Assembly: GCA_020631735.1 (NCBI GenBank)
Contig: CM036158.1
Coordinates: 78,979,447 to 79,043,446, forward strand
DNA: 64,000 nucleotides
Source: Saccharum officinarum
Lineage: Eukaryota; Streptophyta; Magnoliopsida; Poales; Poaceae
Reading direction: 5' to 3'
The position numbers and the translations under genes were made by a program. Numbering within the stretch: the stretch's first letter is position 1; every line of letters begins with the position of its first letter. Below are positions 49,278-62,329 of the stretch, piece by piece. The notes beneath the pieces were generated by a model. It was not told where the DNA came from, made no database searches, and saw only the letters and a list, made by a program, of their open reading frames with translations.

Positions 49278-51153
49278 CTGCGGCACAGGCAAAGCACTCC
49301 TACATCGTACTCCTTCCCATGAAACGTGTTTTTAGAGTAAAAAATGCACGTGGTTTTTAAACTTTTTCTACATCTTTTATTTGGGTCTATAAACTGTCGA
49401 AACGATCAGGGTAGGTTCTTCAGCTTTTAAAATGACTAGCAAATATATCCGTGCGTTGTACTGGAGAAAAGAAAATATCAAATACATTCATAGAAAACGA
49501 TGCTAGAGAGTGCTACTGCTACATGTCTACTTATGTTTTCCTTTTTTATGAAATTTGAGACCTCTATTTTTTTTTAAAAAAAACTTAAATATCCGTCGCA
49601 AAATATTCTCAAAACATACTTAAAAATTACTTAAAGATCACTAAAGAAAATGAATAATTAAACTTTAAATGAAGTGGGAATATATCATTATAAGGGCATT
49701 AAACTTATTTATATACTTAAAACAATAATTAAGTTGCTAAGAGTAAACTTAAATTAAAATAAAATACTAAATATAATAAGGGCACTAAGAGCTCAAAGCC
49801 TAGCTAAAACATTTGAATAACGTGCTGAGATATTCTAAAAAAAAGAAGAACGTGCTGAGATTAAATAACCAAAGGAAATTAAATTCAGGAAAAAAAGAAC
49901 AAAGCTTAATTCGACTCTTTAAAAGAAAACTGGCCCAGAGCGGCAGAGCATCGTGCAGGTTCCCGGCCTATTTATGGGCCCGGTTAAAGTGCCTTGTTGA
50001 AAACCTGATGTAGGAGTGGTGTGAGCCATCGGATCGAGTTGGACGGCCAGGATTTGGCTAGCAAAAAACAACCAGATATACAGGCCCAAACACGCCCAAA
50101 GCACCCGATGCCGGCAACAACCCTAGTTTATCACTCTCTCTCCCTGCTTCACACACATAGACGCACTCACTCACACAGCCACATCCACCGCCGGCGTTGC
50201 AGTGGTGTCTCTCGCCGGCGCGCACATGCCGGTCGCGCATGGCTCTCCCTCGCGGCGCGGTCTCCTTAAGCGCGTGGTGGCGGCCGCCCGCTCCTGACGC
50301 GCGCTGCGGTGGGCCTGTGCGAGCCGCGGTGGCGGTCGTGATGGTGCGGTGCGAGGCGAAGGGGACGGCGGTAGCCACATGGCCGAAACCCCACGGCGAT
50401 GGTCCATCCCAACATCCACGCACTGTGACATCGCCGCGCAGACACCACTGACACAGGCGAGCTCCGATGGGCGACCTCTGTGCCTACTCCGAATCGTGTC
50501 GCCGTTTCCGCGTACGCTTATGACTTTCGGCATCAGCCGGGATGACTTTGGATGTGCCCACGACGACGCGCCATCTTCCTAAGCCTCGCAGACTCGAACA
50601 CCGCTGCAGACCGCCCGCGACGCCAACCAGGAGCCAGTGCCGAACCTCACCACCGGACACCTACCTCCTTGCCGACGCACTCCACCGTTGGCTGCGCCAC
50701 TCGGCCTCCCTCGTTGACCTAACGCGCCGAATCCTGCGTTCCACGACCTTGTCGTGCTCCTGTCTCCACCTAGTCGATGACCTACGGTCTCTGCAACGCC
50801 GTCAGTGCAGAGTTCTTGATTTCTTGGTTTGATTTGAGTTGTTGTCTTATTGAGGTATAGTATGATTTGGATTTGTATTGTATTTAGGACTTGTATTTGG
50901 AACTGGACTTTGCCTCATTGAGCTAGTCTGATTTGAATTTGTATCGGGACTTGTAACTTATTTGGTACGGGAGAGCTGAGTGAGTTTGAAGCTCTGTGGA
51001 AGAGAGGACAGACGAAACTAAAACAAGAGGTTGAAATTTTGCCTTGATTTGGACCCGAACTGAAATATGGATTTGGTTTGGTTCTTAGCTGGGTACCAGG
51101 TCGTGTCTTGTGCGGGTTGGATACCGGATAGCCATGCTCTATAGGTCAATTCG
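49278..51153. other. Intergenic, AT-rich then a GC-rich block of unknown origin
   Basis: 49278-49900 is AT-rich. 50150-50830 is clearly GC-rich, with short open frames on both strands that match nothing I know. It follows a gene-like leader (CAACCCTAGTTTATC near 50120) and precedes AT-rich repeats of the type GATTTGGATTTGTATTG. It could be a dead gene or a captured fragment. I do not call a CDS. Confidence 0.4.
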
Positions 51154-51381
51154 GGGGGTGTTTAGTTTCCACCCAAAAACTTGACACCCATCCCATCGAA
51201 TGTGTGGAGACATGCATGAAGCATTAAATATAGATAAAAAATAACTAATTACACAGTTTGCATGTATTTTGCGAGACAAATCTTTTAAGCCTAATTAGTC
51301 CATGAGTGGACACTAATTGCTATAGTTATACATGTGCTACAGTACGCTGAGAACTTTACGGCCTCTGAACTAAACACGCCC
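51154..51381. mobile_element. MITE copy H
   Basis: 228 bp from GGGGGTGTTTAGTTTCC to GAACTAAACACGCCC, flanked by TCG (51151-51153 and 51382-51384). Shows the family core (CATGCATGAAGCATTAAATA, CTAATTAGTCCATGA). Confidence 0.8.
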
Positions 51382-51537
51382 TCGATTGGATTTGTGAAGG
51401 GCTTGATTTGGTCTTCATAAGAGGAGACTTTCGGAGTCCGGAAGGGGTGAATTAGAGTGGACAAACGAAAATATTCCAGACAAAAAATAGGCTGAAATTT
51501 TGCCTCTTTAGTATTATTAGGTAGAGATTTGTTCTAG

Positions 51538-51684
51538 GGGTGTTTGGTATGACCATAATTTGTGGCTCTTTCAAAATGGGTCTGGCTCCTCTGTTTTTTA
51601 CTAGAAAACAACTTCTCCTGCAAAACGTTTGGTAGGGCTTCTCTGGAGGAGCTGGAGCCACGGAAGAGCTCTACCAAACAAGCC
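51538..51684. mobile_element. Small MITE-like inverted repeat
   Basis: GGGGTGTTTGGTA at the left and ACCAAACAAGCC at the right, with inner GGCTCC/GGAGCC words. It resembles the MITE split by the solo LTR at 11568. No clear target duplication. Confidence 0.45.
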
Positions 51685-52029
51685 AAGTTTACTCTTCAAA
51701 TGAACTGCAAACAATACATGTGGCATATGATCACTTTGAAAGTTCATGTACCTCAATGAGAATATGAGGAAAAAAGATCAAATATGCACCATGCATTTCA
51801 CTTTTTTGCTACAGCATAATTGTAAAAAAAATTATATATTTATTTATTTATAGGTGTTAACGTATCTTTAGTAAACTTGATAACGGCTAGAAAATTTTTA
51901 CTTATAATAAAACTATTAAAAGTATCTTGCATTTTAGAATATATTTTCCTCTATCCTAAAAAACTATAAATTCTATATTTAAACTAAGTCAATTTTTCTT
52001 AAGGTCAACTAAGTTTATAGAAACAAATA

Positions 52030-53146
52030 TCAACCCTTCTTGCTAGTGCTACAAGAAGAGTTAGTGGCAACAAAAATAAGAGCACAAATAGATTCATAAA
52101 AAATATCACAAGTTACTCCTACCCTTGTTATTTCAATAGGCTCATTCTTTTGTTCAAGAAGAAAAGAGTGAGCCTCCTTCAATTTCTCATGAGTTTCAAT
52201 AAATGTCTCATGAGTAACCAAGTGCTCCTCAAGGGATTGATCAAGAGCCTTATACCTCTTGCGCAATTCCTTGAACTCCTCCCTCTTCTTGTTCACGAGG
52301 GAATGGGTCCCTTGTAATAGCTTGATGAGTTCCTCCTTGGAGGGCTCCTCACCCTCACTATCACTACCAGTGGTGGAGGGAAGGAGGCTGAGGAGGGCTA
52401 GGCACCTCCAACATTTCTATGCCCCCATAATACACCACTCAATTTGCTACTTAACATTAATTAGCTAGCTAATGATGATATTTGTACTTATTTTTTTTTT
52501 CTCTAATAGCATTTTACATAACTAAAAATTGGTCTTTTATTATTTTCTCCACCTCCTTTGTTCCTTTTATTTTATTATTTGTGTACCAAACATCTAGTTC
52601 GTCCTCACATTATGCTCTCTAATTAGCTTTGTTAAATGTAATTAGTGCTTTCTTGTTTGCTCTCCCTCTAAATTGAACCTAATAGCATTTATATTATTTA
52701 GGATTAGTATTCCTATTATCTTTCTTATCTTCTTTATTCTTATTGCCAGGTGCAAAATGAATTTTTTTATTTGTATAAAAGAGAAATATTATAATTTTTA
52801 GATAAATATTTGCTTAATAAGAATCTCTGGGCTTGTAAAAATTTCTGGCTCTAGCACCGTATATGCCATACTCTTCCTCTTCTTCTTCACATCTTTCTTG
52901 TCCACCTCCACCCTTTTCTCACGGTATGCCTTGTGTGACCACATCACTAAGTACGTGAGTAGGGGTGGCACCCTTCAATCCGAGTCTCACAATAATGGTG
53001 ACAAATGTATCGAACCGTGAAGGCAAGCATCTCAAGAATCGATGAGAGAAGTCATCACCATCCATCTTGTGTCCCAAGTTGCTCAGCTCATTTACTATGG
53101 CATTGAGCCTATGGAACATCTCTGGCACACTCTCATCCTCCAACAT
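52030..53146 (-). pseudogene. Old Sirevirus-type gag relic
   Basis: Two minus-strand pieces resemble the gag of element 2. 53146-52919 has ESVPEMFHRLNAIVNEL and FLRCLPSRFDTFVTI (UBN2-type region). 52372-52030 has the acidic EGEEPSKEELIKLL and the coiled coil leading to VTCDIFYES. The 550 bp between them does not match gag and may be a later insertion (AT-rich, 52373-52870). No LTRs or pol are attached, so this is a truncated old copy. Confidence 0.75.
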
Positions 53147-53160
53147 ATTCTAATTCTCTC

Positions 53161-54010
53161 TCATGGAGCATATTCTGGTTTCCTCAGTTTGAACCAAAAA
53201 ACCGGACTAGGAAACTGAAACCGAACCTGTCGGTTTTCATTTTGAGATAAATTGATCAGATGTTGTTTCTTGACAAACCAAAATTTTTGAAAACAAAAAA
53301 ACCAAACTAAATTGTCAGTTAAACCGAATGACCAGTCCTATTTCCATGCATATCTTACCTGACACCCTCAAGGGAATCTAAAAACTGCACTAGCAGAAAC
53401 TTGCTTCTGTCCACTTACCAGTGATTCTTCACAAACTCTTCTGAGTCAATCTTTTTTCGTTCTGATAGGAGGAGCATTACAACAATGTGCTTCCTATAGT
53501 TTGGCATCATCACCTAGTAGGGAGAAAACAAAAACAAAAAATAATATTTAGAGACAAAATAGGCATTGCAATAATTTTTTTTAAAATGATAACATATACC
53601 GGCTGAAAGTGATGATTCCATCATCTTCCCATCCCAGGAATCCATCTAATACATTGTAAACAACTCACAAACAAACCTTTAAAAAATAACAAACAAATGT
53701 AAACATACAATCATTAGACAATAATAAAAAGGAGAAACATGCTAGATGGAAAAACATATGAATTCTTCTAGTGAGGAGAGTTCGTACGTGAGATCCATTA
53801 AAATTGAGAGACATCAGTTTTGTAAATCCAACATTTCACTTGAAGTGGCTGAAAGAAAATGAACAAATGAGGAATACACGTGTAATAGATGAACAAGAGC
53901 TACTTCAACGGATGAGGAATGAATGTGCAACAGATAAAAGCAAAAGCTACTTCAAACACCCAAAAAGCAAAAAAGCTACTTACCAAGTCCTGGGCACTTT
54001 TGAAACATGG
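53161..54010. other. Intergenic with a third dispersed-repeat copy
   Basis: 53165-53345 resembles 28350-28545 (GAACCAAAAAACCGG, CGGTTTTCATTTTG, AAACCGAATGACCAGTCCTA). The remainder is AT-rich. An open frame at 53804-54031 runs into the LTR and has no known domain. Confidence 0.5.
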
Positions 54011-54015
54011 GGTGT

Positions 54016-55971
54016 TGTAAGGTCCAAATAGGCTAGAGGGGGGGTGAATAGCCTAATTAAAACTTCTACAAGAATTACTTAACCACAAGTTAGTACGAAA
54101 GGTGGCGAAGCAAAAGCACTAGCTCTAACTAATTAAGCAAGCCACCTACACAAGTCTAGTACAAGGCTATTCACTAAACACAACAACAACTACAAGCTAT
54201 AAATAAGAAGTAATACGAGAGAAGAGCTTCGAGTGAATATACCGCCGTGAAGAGATGAGAAATACCAATCAATTAATCACGCAAGAGAAATCCTCAGGAA
54301 GAGAATGACACAAGAATTTATCCCGAGGTTCACTTGCTTCCCGGCAAGCTACTCCCTGTTGTGGCGATACACCCACTTATCGGTTCGCGAGCTAATCGAC
54401 TATCAAGAGTTGAGCCCTCGGCGGGCGCCGCACAACCGCACATAAGATGGGATCCTCCAAGCCACGAGCTCCACTAGAGTATCCAATTCACAAACTCCCA
54501 TGGGGAAAGATCAAGAACCCCTTACAACACTTGGTGAAGGCTCCAACAATCTCCAATTATGAGCTCAATCACCTCCGCTGCTCTAAGCCGTCTACCGTGT
54601 CGGGAAACACGGAAGAGTAACAAGAAATCCGCAGCAACTCGAAGATCAAGTGCCTCTAGAATGCAACTCTCAAGCAATGCACTTAAATCTCACTCAATCT
54701 CACTCAAGATGTGCAACTATGTAAAGAGATGAGTGGAGGGGTTGTTCTCTAGCTCAAAGTATGTCTCTAGGTCTCAAAATGTGCAAGAGTTACCCTCAAA
54801 CCCCGGCCAACGTCTATTTATAATGAAGGGGTACGCAGCTAGCCGTTACGGACGACGCAGTTCAAAACGGGATGACCGGACGCACCGGTCAGGGTGACTG
54901 GATGCGTCCGGTCACTACAGGACAAGCGTGAACAGTACGCGTCAGAAGTTACCGTTGCTATGACCAGACACGCTCTAGCGTATGACCGGACGCGCCCTAG
55001 CGTATGACCGGACGTGCCTCACCTGGCGTTCGGTCAGAGTCCAGTAAGCTCCCATCACGACCGGACGCGTCCGATCGTACATGACCGGACGCGCCCCGTG
55101 TCCGATCATCACTCCGCTGCGCTCTGCCCCTCTGGACGCCTGACCGGACGCGCCGGTTCCGTGAAGGACCGAACGCGCCGGTCGCTCACTTTACTTTTGC
55201 GCACAGGTGAACTGACCGGACGCGCTGGTCAGGCCAGACCAGCGTCCGGTCATTAACCCTAGGCGCGCTGACCGAAAGAACTGACCGGACGCGCTGGTCA
55301 AGCCGTGACCGCGTCCGGTGCAGCGTCCGGTCACCACAGTGACCTCCGTTCGCCTCCGTTTCTTTTCCGACTTTCGGCGCAGTAGAAAATAGGCGTTTCA
55401 CTTCTCCAAAAAGCGCCGAATCCCACCGAGCAAGCTCGGCGGGAGGGAGAGAAGAACCCAAACCCTTCTCTACTGCTCAAACTCCACCGCCTTCACAAAT
55501 GTGCTAACACCACCAAGTGTACACCACCATGTGCATGTGTGTTAGCATTTCACAATTATTTTCCAAGGCGTTATATTAGCTCTTTACTAGATCCTAATGC
55601 ATATGCTCAAGACATTGATCTAGTGGCACTTGATTTCCGAGCTAATCGTGATTGCCCCTCTTGATAGTCGGCTATGTATCCTAAACCCAGTCAATCACTT
55701 CTCTACTCATCTGAGACCGACAAAAGGAAAACCCTATGGTTATACCTTTGCCTTGCGCTCTTAGATCCTTCTCTTTCACTTGATCATCATGTGCATCTCC
55801 ACCATGATCATCATTTCATGTCCATGCACCATCTCTTTGTGATCTTGTGGCCACCACTCCTTGCCACATACACCTTCATCACATGTGTTGCTTATGCCTA
55901 ACTCAAAATACTTAACACATGACATTAGCAACTTGGTGTCATTAATTACTAAAACCAAACTTGGGCTTTCA
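54016..55971 (-). repeat. 3' LTR of Sirevirus-like element 2
   Basis: 1,956 bp. On the minus strand it starts TGAAAGCCC and ends GACCTTACA. The palindrome array is at 54873-55333 and the TATA box (TATAAATA, minus) at 54815-54822. It matches the 5' LTR segment at 62345-64000 closely, with scattered substitutions. Confidence 0.92.
54873..55333. repeat. Palindromic CCGGACGCG array in the 3' LTR of element 2
   Basis: At least fifteen units such as GACCGGACGCGTCCGATCG, TGACCGGACGCGCC and CAGCGTCCGGTCA. On the minus strand it lies directly upstream of the TATA box, as in element 1. Confidence 0.88.
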
Positions 55972-57022
55972 ATCTCCCCCTTTTTGGTAATTGATGACAA
56001 CCATCACAAAGATATGAAATAAAATCAATTTTCAATTTCGATAGTATTAGCTCCCCCTATATATGTGCTTCCATGAGTTTGGTTCAATTGTGCACATATG
56101 TATGGATTTGAATTTTGGGAGAGTTACTACTATAAAATTGATGCGTGATACCAATCGAAGTTTCCTTTATATACCACCCTTAGCATCGATGTAGCTAGAC
56201 ACCACTTGTAATACATCACTTGTAAAGATCACAAACACTAAAATACATTGTGAGATTAACATTATAAGCAAAAGGTGTCTAGATACCACTTGTAAAGCTA
56301 CTCTCAATAAATCATCATTCAAGTTCTATTTCTAGCATACACCATACAAACATGAATATGAATTTAAGCTTTGCAATGCAACAATTCATCATGTTAATGC
56401 ACATACAAATGCAACAAATAATTCATGAGCTTGCTCCCCCTACTTGTGTGCTCAATTTTAATTGATTCCTTTCTCCCCTTTGTAACTTAACTTTTTATCT
56501 TTGTGACTTTTCTCTCCCCCTTATTATATCTTTCTCCCTCTTTGCAATATCTTTGTGACTTTTCTCTCCCTCCTTTGTCAACAATCACCAAAAAGGTGCC
56601 AATTTTAGTGAGAGATAAGTCAATCAATATGAGGGAGTCCAAGTTATGGTTCAATCTAGATCACTTGCCTAGAATATGTAATTCGGTTTGATCCAAGCAC
56701 AAGCTTCTTCACACCTCATAAAGTATAAGGGTTATCTTGAGCATGTTGAATTACACATCATGAGCTCATTTTCTAGATTCAACACTAGGTTTACAAGCCC
56801 ACAAACATGTCATATGCTACCATTAGATCAATCAAACATAGAAGCAATAGTGGTACCATATATACATCAAAATCATTTGATTTTCATGAATGAGCCTATT
56901 TATCATGCAAATATGTCTATATGTTCTAACCATGTCCTTAGCAAAGTATGAATGATATGCCAAACAACTTTACCTTGCTATTTTGGAGGAGAGGCATGTC
57001 ATATAAGGATGTGGGGGTGCAC
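55972..57022 (-). other. 3' non-coding region of element 2 with purine tracts
   Basis: On the minus strand a tract AAAAAGGGGGAGAT abuts the 3' LTR. Further AGGGGGAGC-type tracts lie near 56054 and 56436, and weaker ones near 56515-56575. No coding frame of note. Element 1 has its extra ORF in the equivalent place. Confidence 0.75.
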
Positions 57023-60000
57023 TCATTTCAAGTTGGAGAAGTCAAGTATGTTCAATTCATTCTTCAACTTGTAAAATCTCTTTTCATCAAGTGGCTTTGT
57101 AAAGATGTCGGCTAGTTGATCTTCGGTGCCAATGCTCTCAATGCTAATATCACCCTTTTATTGATGGTCTCTTATGAAGTGATGCCTTATATCAATGTTC
57201 TTGGTTCTTGAATGTTGAACCGGATTTTGTGTCATCTTGATAGCACTTTCATTGTCACAAAACAATGGTACATTCTTAAACTTGATTCCAAAATCATTCA
57301 AGTTGGCCTTCATCCAAAGCAATTGTGCACAACAGCTACCGACACTTATGTATTCGGCCTCGGCGGTAGATAGTGCAACACTATTTTGTTTCTTTGATGC
57401 CCATGAAATAAGAGACCTTTCAAGCAATTGACAAGTGCCACTTGTGCTCATTCTATCAATCTTTCATCCACCATAGTCGGAGTCCGAATATCCAATCAAC
57501 TCAAAGTTAGATCCTTTGGGATACCATAATCCAACATTATGAGTGCCCTTAAGATATCTCAATATTCTCTTGGTTGCTTTCAAGTGACTTTCTCTAGGTG
57601 AAGCTTGATATCTTGCACACTTGCACACACTAAACATCACATCCGGCCTAGAAGCGGTGACATAGAGCAAACTTCCAATCATAGACCGGTATAGCTTTTG
57701 ATCTACCATGTTTCTACTATCATCAATACCCAATTGATCATTAGTGCCCATTGGTGTACTCATTTGCTTAGCATCTTGCAATCCAAACTTCTTGATCATG
57801 TCCTTGATGTACTTGCCTTGACTTACAAAAGTGCCATTCTTTATTTGCTTGATTTAAAGTCCAAGAAAGTAACTAAGCTCTCCAATTATAGAAATCTCAA
57901 ACTCATTAGCCATCATATTTCCAAACTCTTCACAAAAGTCTTGGTTAGTTGATCCAAAGATAATGTCATCCACATAGATTTGCAACACAAACAAGTCATT
58001 TCTAAGCTTCTTGGTGAAGAGAGTGGTGTCAACCTTTCCCATCTTGAACCCTTTAGAGAGAAGAAAGTCCCTCAATCTTTTATACCATACCCTAGGTGCT
58101 TGCTTCAAACCATACAATGCCTTCTTTAGCTTGTAAACATGGTCGGCTTCTTGTCATCTTCAAAACCGGGAGGTTGCTCAACATAGACTTCTTCATTGAT
58201 GTAGCCATTGAGAAATGCACTCTTGACATCCATTTGATAGAGCTTGATGTTGTGTGCACAAGCATATGCTAATAAGATTCTAATTGCCTCCAATCTTGTA
58301 ACCGGTGCATATGTCTCTCTAAAGTCAAGACCCTTAACTTGAGTGTATCCTTGTGCTACTAATCTTGCTTTATTCCTCACAACCATGCCATCTTGATCTT
58401 ACTTGTTTCTAAATACCCACTTAGTACCAATCACATTATAGTTCTTTGGCCTCTCAACAAGTTTCTAAACTTGATTTCTAGCAAAGTTGTTTAGTTCTTC
58501 ATGCATAGCATTTACCCAATCGGAATCTTTCAAAGCATCTTCTATTTTCTTAGGTTCTTCAAGTGACACAAATGAGTAATGCTCACAAAAGGATGCTAGC
58601 CTTGATCTAGTTTGAACACCACTTTGAATTCCACCAATGATTTGGTCCAACAGATGATCTCTTGCAATGCTAGTAGGTTGGAGTATTGGGAGTTGATTGC
58701 TTTCACTTGTTTGACCTTGAACTTGAGCTTCATCATGAGTACCACTAGAGCTTGCTTGATTTGTATCGATTTGCACACTTTGGTTGATCACATGAATATC
58801 ATCATCATCAACTTGCCTTGGCCTAACATCACCAATGTCCATGTTCTTCATTGCATTTGATAATTGATCTCCTCTCATATTATCAAGGTTTTGAGATTCA
58901 TTTTGAGATCCTTGGGTTTCATCAAACTCAACATCATAAACTTCTTCCAAGGTGCCATTTGTGAGATTCCAAACTCTATATGCCTTGCTTGTGGTAGAAT
59001 AACCAAGTAAGAACCCTTCATCACATTTCTTTTCAAACTTGCTCAATCTGGTGCCTTTCTTGAGAATATAGCATTTGCAACCAAACACTCTAAAGTATAC
59101 AATGTTGGGCTTTCTTCCATTCAATAGCTCATATGGTGTCTTCCCAAGCTTTCCATGGTAATAGAGACGGTTGCTACAATAGCAAGCCGTGTTGATAGCT
59201 TCACTCCAAAATGAATGACTAACATTGTATTCACTAAGCATTGATCTAGCCATATCAATCAAAGTTCTATTTTTCCTTTCAACTACACCATTTGATTGAG
59301 GAGTGTATGTTGGTGAGAATTGATGTCCAATACCAAAATCATCACACAAATCTTCAATTCTTGTGTTCTTGAACTCACTACCATTGTCACTTCTAATCTT
59401 CTTGATGGTAGTCTCAAACTTATTTTGCACTCTCTTGACAAAAGACTTGAATAGATCATAAACATCACTCTTATCATAGAGAAAGAACACCCAAGTATAT
59501 CTAGTGTAGTCATCAACAATCACAAAACCATACTTGTTGCCACCAATGCTAGTGTATGTTGTTGGCCCAAACAAGTCCATGTATAATAGCTCAAATGCCT
59601 TTAATATGCTCATTTCACTCTTACTAAGATGTGTATTTCTAACTTGTTTGCCGGCTTGACAAGCACTACATGGTTTATCCTTCTCAAAGGTGACATCCTT
59701 CAAGCCTCTAACTAAGTCATGCTTCAAAAGTTTGTTCAATTATTTCATTCCAACATGACCAAGCCTTCTATGCCATAACCATCCCATACTAGATTTGCTA
59801 AGCAAGCATGATGTCAATTGTGTTTCACTATCATTGAAGTCAACCAAGTATAAGCTACCATGTCTAAATCCTTTGAATATCAAATTTGATCCATCAACAC
59901 TTATGACTTCAACATCATCACTACCAAATATGCACTTGAAGCCAAGATCACAAAGTTGTGCCACCGACAAAAGATTGAAATCCAAGCTCTCAACTAGCAA

Positions 60001-60204
60001 CACATTAGATATGCTCATGTCATTTGAGATAGCAATTTTACCAAGCCCCTTGACCTTGCCTTTCTTGTTGTTGCCAAAAGTGATAGCATCAAAACCATCA
60101 TTTTGACTTGTATCAATTGAATTGAACATACAAGAGTCTCCGGTCATATGTTGAGTGCACCCACTATCAAGCACCCAATGCCTTCCTCCGGCTTTGTAAT
60201 TGAC
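57023..60204 (-). pseudogene. Pol of element 2, several stops and a frameshift
   Basis: Order on the minus strand: protease (LDSGCTQHMTGD near 60170), GAG-pre-integrase (WHRRLGHVGMK, CSACQAGKQ), integrase (YMDLFGP, IRSDNGSEF, QSNGVVERKNR), RT ([24 protein letters not shown]), RNase H (STAEAEYIS, CDNESAIKM, DIRHHFIRDH) and stop at 57023-57025. In-frame stops at 59740-59742, 58465-58467, 57854-57856, 57464-57466 and 57158-57160, another between 58387 and 58464, and a frameshift near 58130. Not functional. Confidence 0.92.
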
Positions 60205-60217
60205 CTACAAGACAAGA

Positions 60218-62284
60218 TCAATTCTTTTTAGGTACCCAAACTTGTTTGGGTCCTCCAAGGTTAGAGACTAAGCTCTTTGGTACCCAAATGGCTTTCTTCT
60301 TTGAGCCCATCCATGGTGCACCAATGAACTTAGCATGAACACCATTTGTACCCTTGGTAAGCATATAGAAAGAATCAAACTTAATTGAGGATACATTTGC
60401 ATTGGATTTCTTGTTCATGCAATGTTGCTCTATGTGACCCACTTGCTTGTAACTTTTACAATAGCTACCATTGTTCTTCACAAAACGAGTCTTGTGAGGA
60501 GCAAAAGCGGCCTTGCCTTTCTTGGGGTTATAGCCCAATCCCTCTTTGTAGAGAGAAGCTCTTTGGCTACCCAAGCACATAAGCAAGCGGTCCTCACCAC
60601 CATAAGCCTTAGCTAATGTGTGATTGAGCTCTTTTACCTCCTTCTTAAGATTTTCATTCTCAAATATAAGTGTGGAGTCACAAGTGAAACCACCACTATT
60701 AGATGAGGATGATGCAGATGAGCTACATGAAGGATTAGTGGGAGCAACAATAATAGGCTTATGAAAAGTTTCATCAATTATATCACATGATATGCCTATG
60801 TTGCAAGTTTTAGCTTTCTCAACATTAGTTGGTATGTTTTCATATTTTTCAACTAGAGAGGAATGATCTTCTTCAAGCTTAGTGTGAGACTTTTGAAGCT
60901 TCTTATGGTCTACCTTTAGACTCTCATAAGATGCCCTAAGCTCATCAAGTTCTTGCATAAGGTTTTTCTTTTCCTTAAGCAAGCCCTTGCACTCCTTTCT
61001 AGATTCTTTAAAATGTTGAGTGCAATCTTCTAGCATAGTGATTAGTTCATCTTTAGTGAATTCTTCTTCATCACTATCACTATCACTAGCATTATCATGA
61101 TCACTCTCATCGTCGGATGATACCTTAGCGGCCTTAGCCATGAAGCATGATGGAGTGTCAAAGAGGGAGACCTTCTCTTGGATGGCAATGCTAGCATGTC
61201 CCTTCTTCTTGCTCTTGTTGTAATCCTCATCATCACTTGAGGAATCATCACTATCCCAAGTAGCAACATGAGAATCATTCTTCTTCTTATAAGAGCTCTT
61301 CTTCTTTTCTTGCTTCTTCTTCTCCTTCTTGATAGCATCTTCATCATCACTATCATAAGGACACTTTGCAATGAGATGGTCCTTGCTATGGCATCTAAAG
61401 CATCTCATGGTATGCTCACTCTTCTTGGATGAGTTCTTCCTCCTTCTTGCACGATAGCCTTTCTTCTTCATGAATTTGCCAAATTGCTTGACAAAGAGAG
61501 CTATCTTCTCATCAATGTCATCACTATCACAAGAGCTTGAGTCTTCATCACTTGATGATTCAATCTTGGATTTGCCCTTGGATGTGGTGGCTTTGAATGC
61601 CACACTCTTCTTCTTTTCATCATCTTTCTTCTCATTTTCCTTCTTCTTCTTCTTGACCAACTCATCCTTCTCATCATCTTCTCTATATGAATCATCGGTC
61701 ATCACTTCTTGGAATATTTGTTGAGGAGTTGAATCCTTCAATGTAGTCCTCACTAGCACGGTGATCAATGTATCAAATCTCTTGGGTAGACTTCTCAAGA
61801 ACTTCATAGAGAATTGATTGTCCTTGACCTCCTCACCAAGTGCCTTGAGCTCATTGACAATGACTTGCAACCTATGAAACATCTTCGGTACACTCTCATC
61901 ATCTTGCATCTTGAAGCTTGAAAATTTTTCTTGCAAGATATATGCTTTAGCGGTCTTTGTGCCCTCGGTGCCCTCAAATGTTTCTTCTAGCTTGGCCCAA
62001 TCATCATGAGCAATCTCAATATTTTTTACTTGCTCAAAGGTCTTGTCATCTAATGCCTCATGAAGAGCACTAATGGCAATGTCATTGCATTGGAGTTTCT
62101 TCTCTTCCACCGGTGTCGGTGCTTCCGGATTAGCAATCTCAAATTTTGTTTCGGTGACCTTCCACACTTCTCTATTGATTGACTTTAGGTGTGCAGTCAT
62201 CTTAACCTTCCAATATGCATAATTTGTGCCATCAAAGTGAGGTGCCTTCTTGGTGTTGTTGATGTGCAAGCTTAATTGAGCCAT
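60218..62284 (-). CDS. Gag of Sirevirus-like element 2 (open frame)
   Basis: An uninterrupted 688-codon frame. It starts MAQLSLHINN shortly after the primer site and ends VWVPKKN and TGA. The N-terminal half is UBN2-type gag (FDGTNYAYWKVKMTAHL, ESVPKMFHRLQVIVNEL). It then has Lys-rich tracts, a CCHC knuckle CFRCHSKDHLIAKC, acidic Ser/Asp tracts, a coiled coil, and a degenerate second knuckle (CKSYKQVGHIEQHC, with Tyr at the second Cys position). With pol dead, gag could still be made if the element is transcribed. Confidence 0.9.
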   Translation of the reverse strand: MAQLSLHINNTKKAPHFDGTNYAYWKVKMTAHLKSINREVWKVTETKFEIANPEAPTPVEEKKLQCNDIAISALHEALDDKTFEQVKNIEIAHDDWAKLEETFEGTEGTKTAKAYILQEKFSSFKMQDDESVPKMFHRLQVIVNELKALGEEVKDNQFSMKFLRSLPKRFDTLITVLVRTTLKDSTPQQIFQEVMTDDSYREDDEKDELVKKKKKENEKKDDEKKKSVAFKATTSKGKSKIESSSDEDSSSCDSDDIDEKIALFVKQFGKFMKKKGYRARRRKNSSKKSEHTMRCFRCHSKDHLIAKCPYDSDDEDAIKKEKKKQEKKKSSYKKKNDSHVATWDSDDSSSDDEDYNKSKKKGHASIAIQEKVSLFDTPSCFMAKAAKVSSDDESDHDNASDSDSDEEEFTKDELITMLEDCTQHFKESRKECKGLLKEKKNLMQELDELRASYESLKVDHKKLQKSHTKLEEDHSSLVEKYENIPTNVEKAKTCNIGISCDIIDETFHKPIIVAPTNPSCSSSASSSSNSGGFTCDSTLIFENENLKKEVKELNHTLAKAYGGEDRLLMCLGSQRASLYKEGLGYNPKKGKAAFAPHKTRFVKNNGSYCKSYKQVGHIEQHCMNKKSNANVSSIKFDSFYMLTKGTNGVHAKFIGAPWMGSKKKAIWVPKSLVSNLGGPKQVWVPKKN

Positions 62285-62329
62285 TTCTTTTTCACCGTAG
62301 GTTGTTAAGCCTCAAATAAACGGTGCCTC

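Noticed and set aside
50349..50832. Two overlapping frames in the GC-rich block
   Set aside because: No domain, no consistent gene model; left as unresolved sequence.
53804..54031. 75-codon frame before element 2
   Set aside because: It runs into the LTR and is Lys/Asn-rich AT-biased sequence without a domain.
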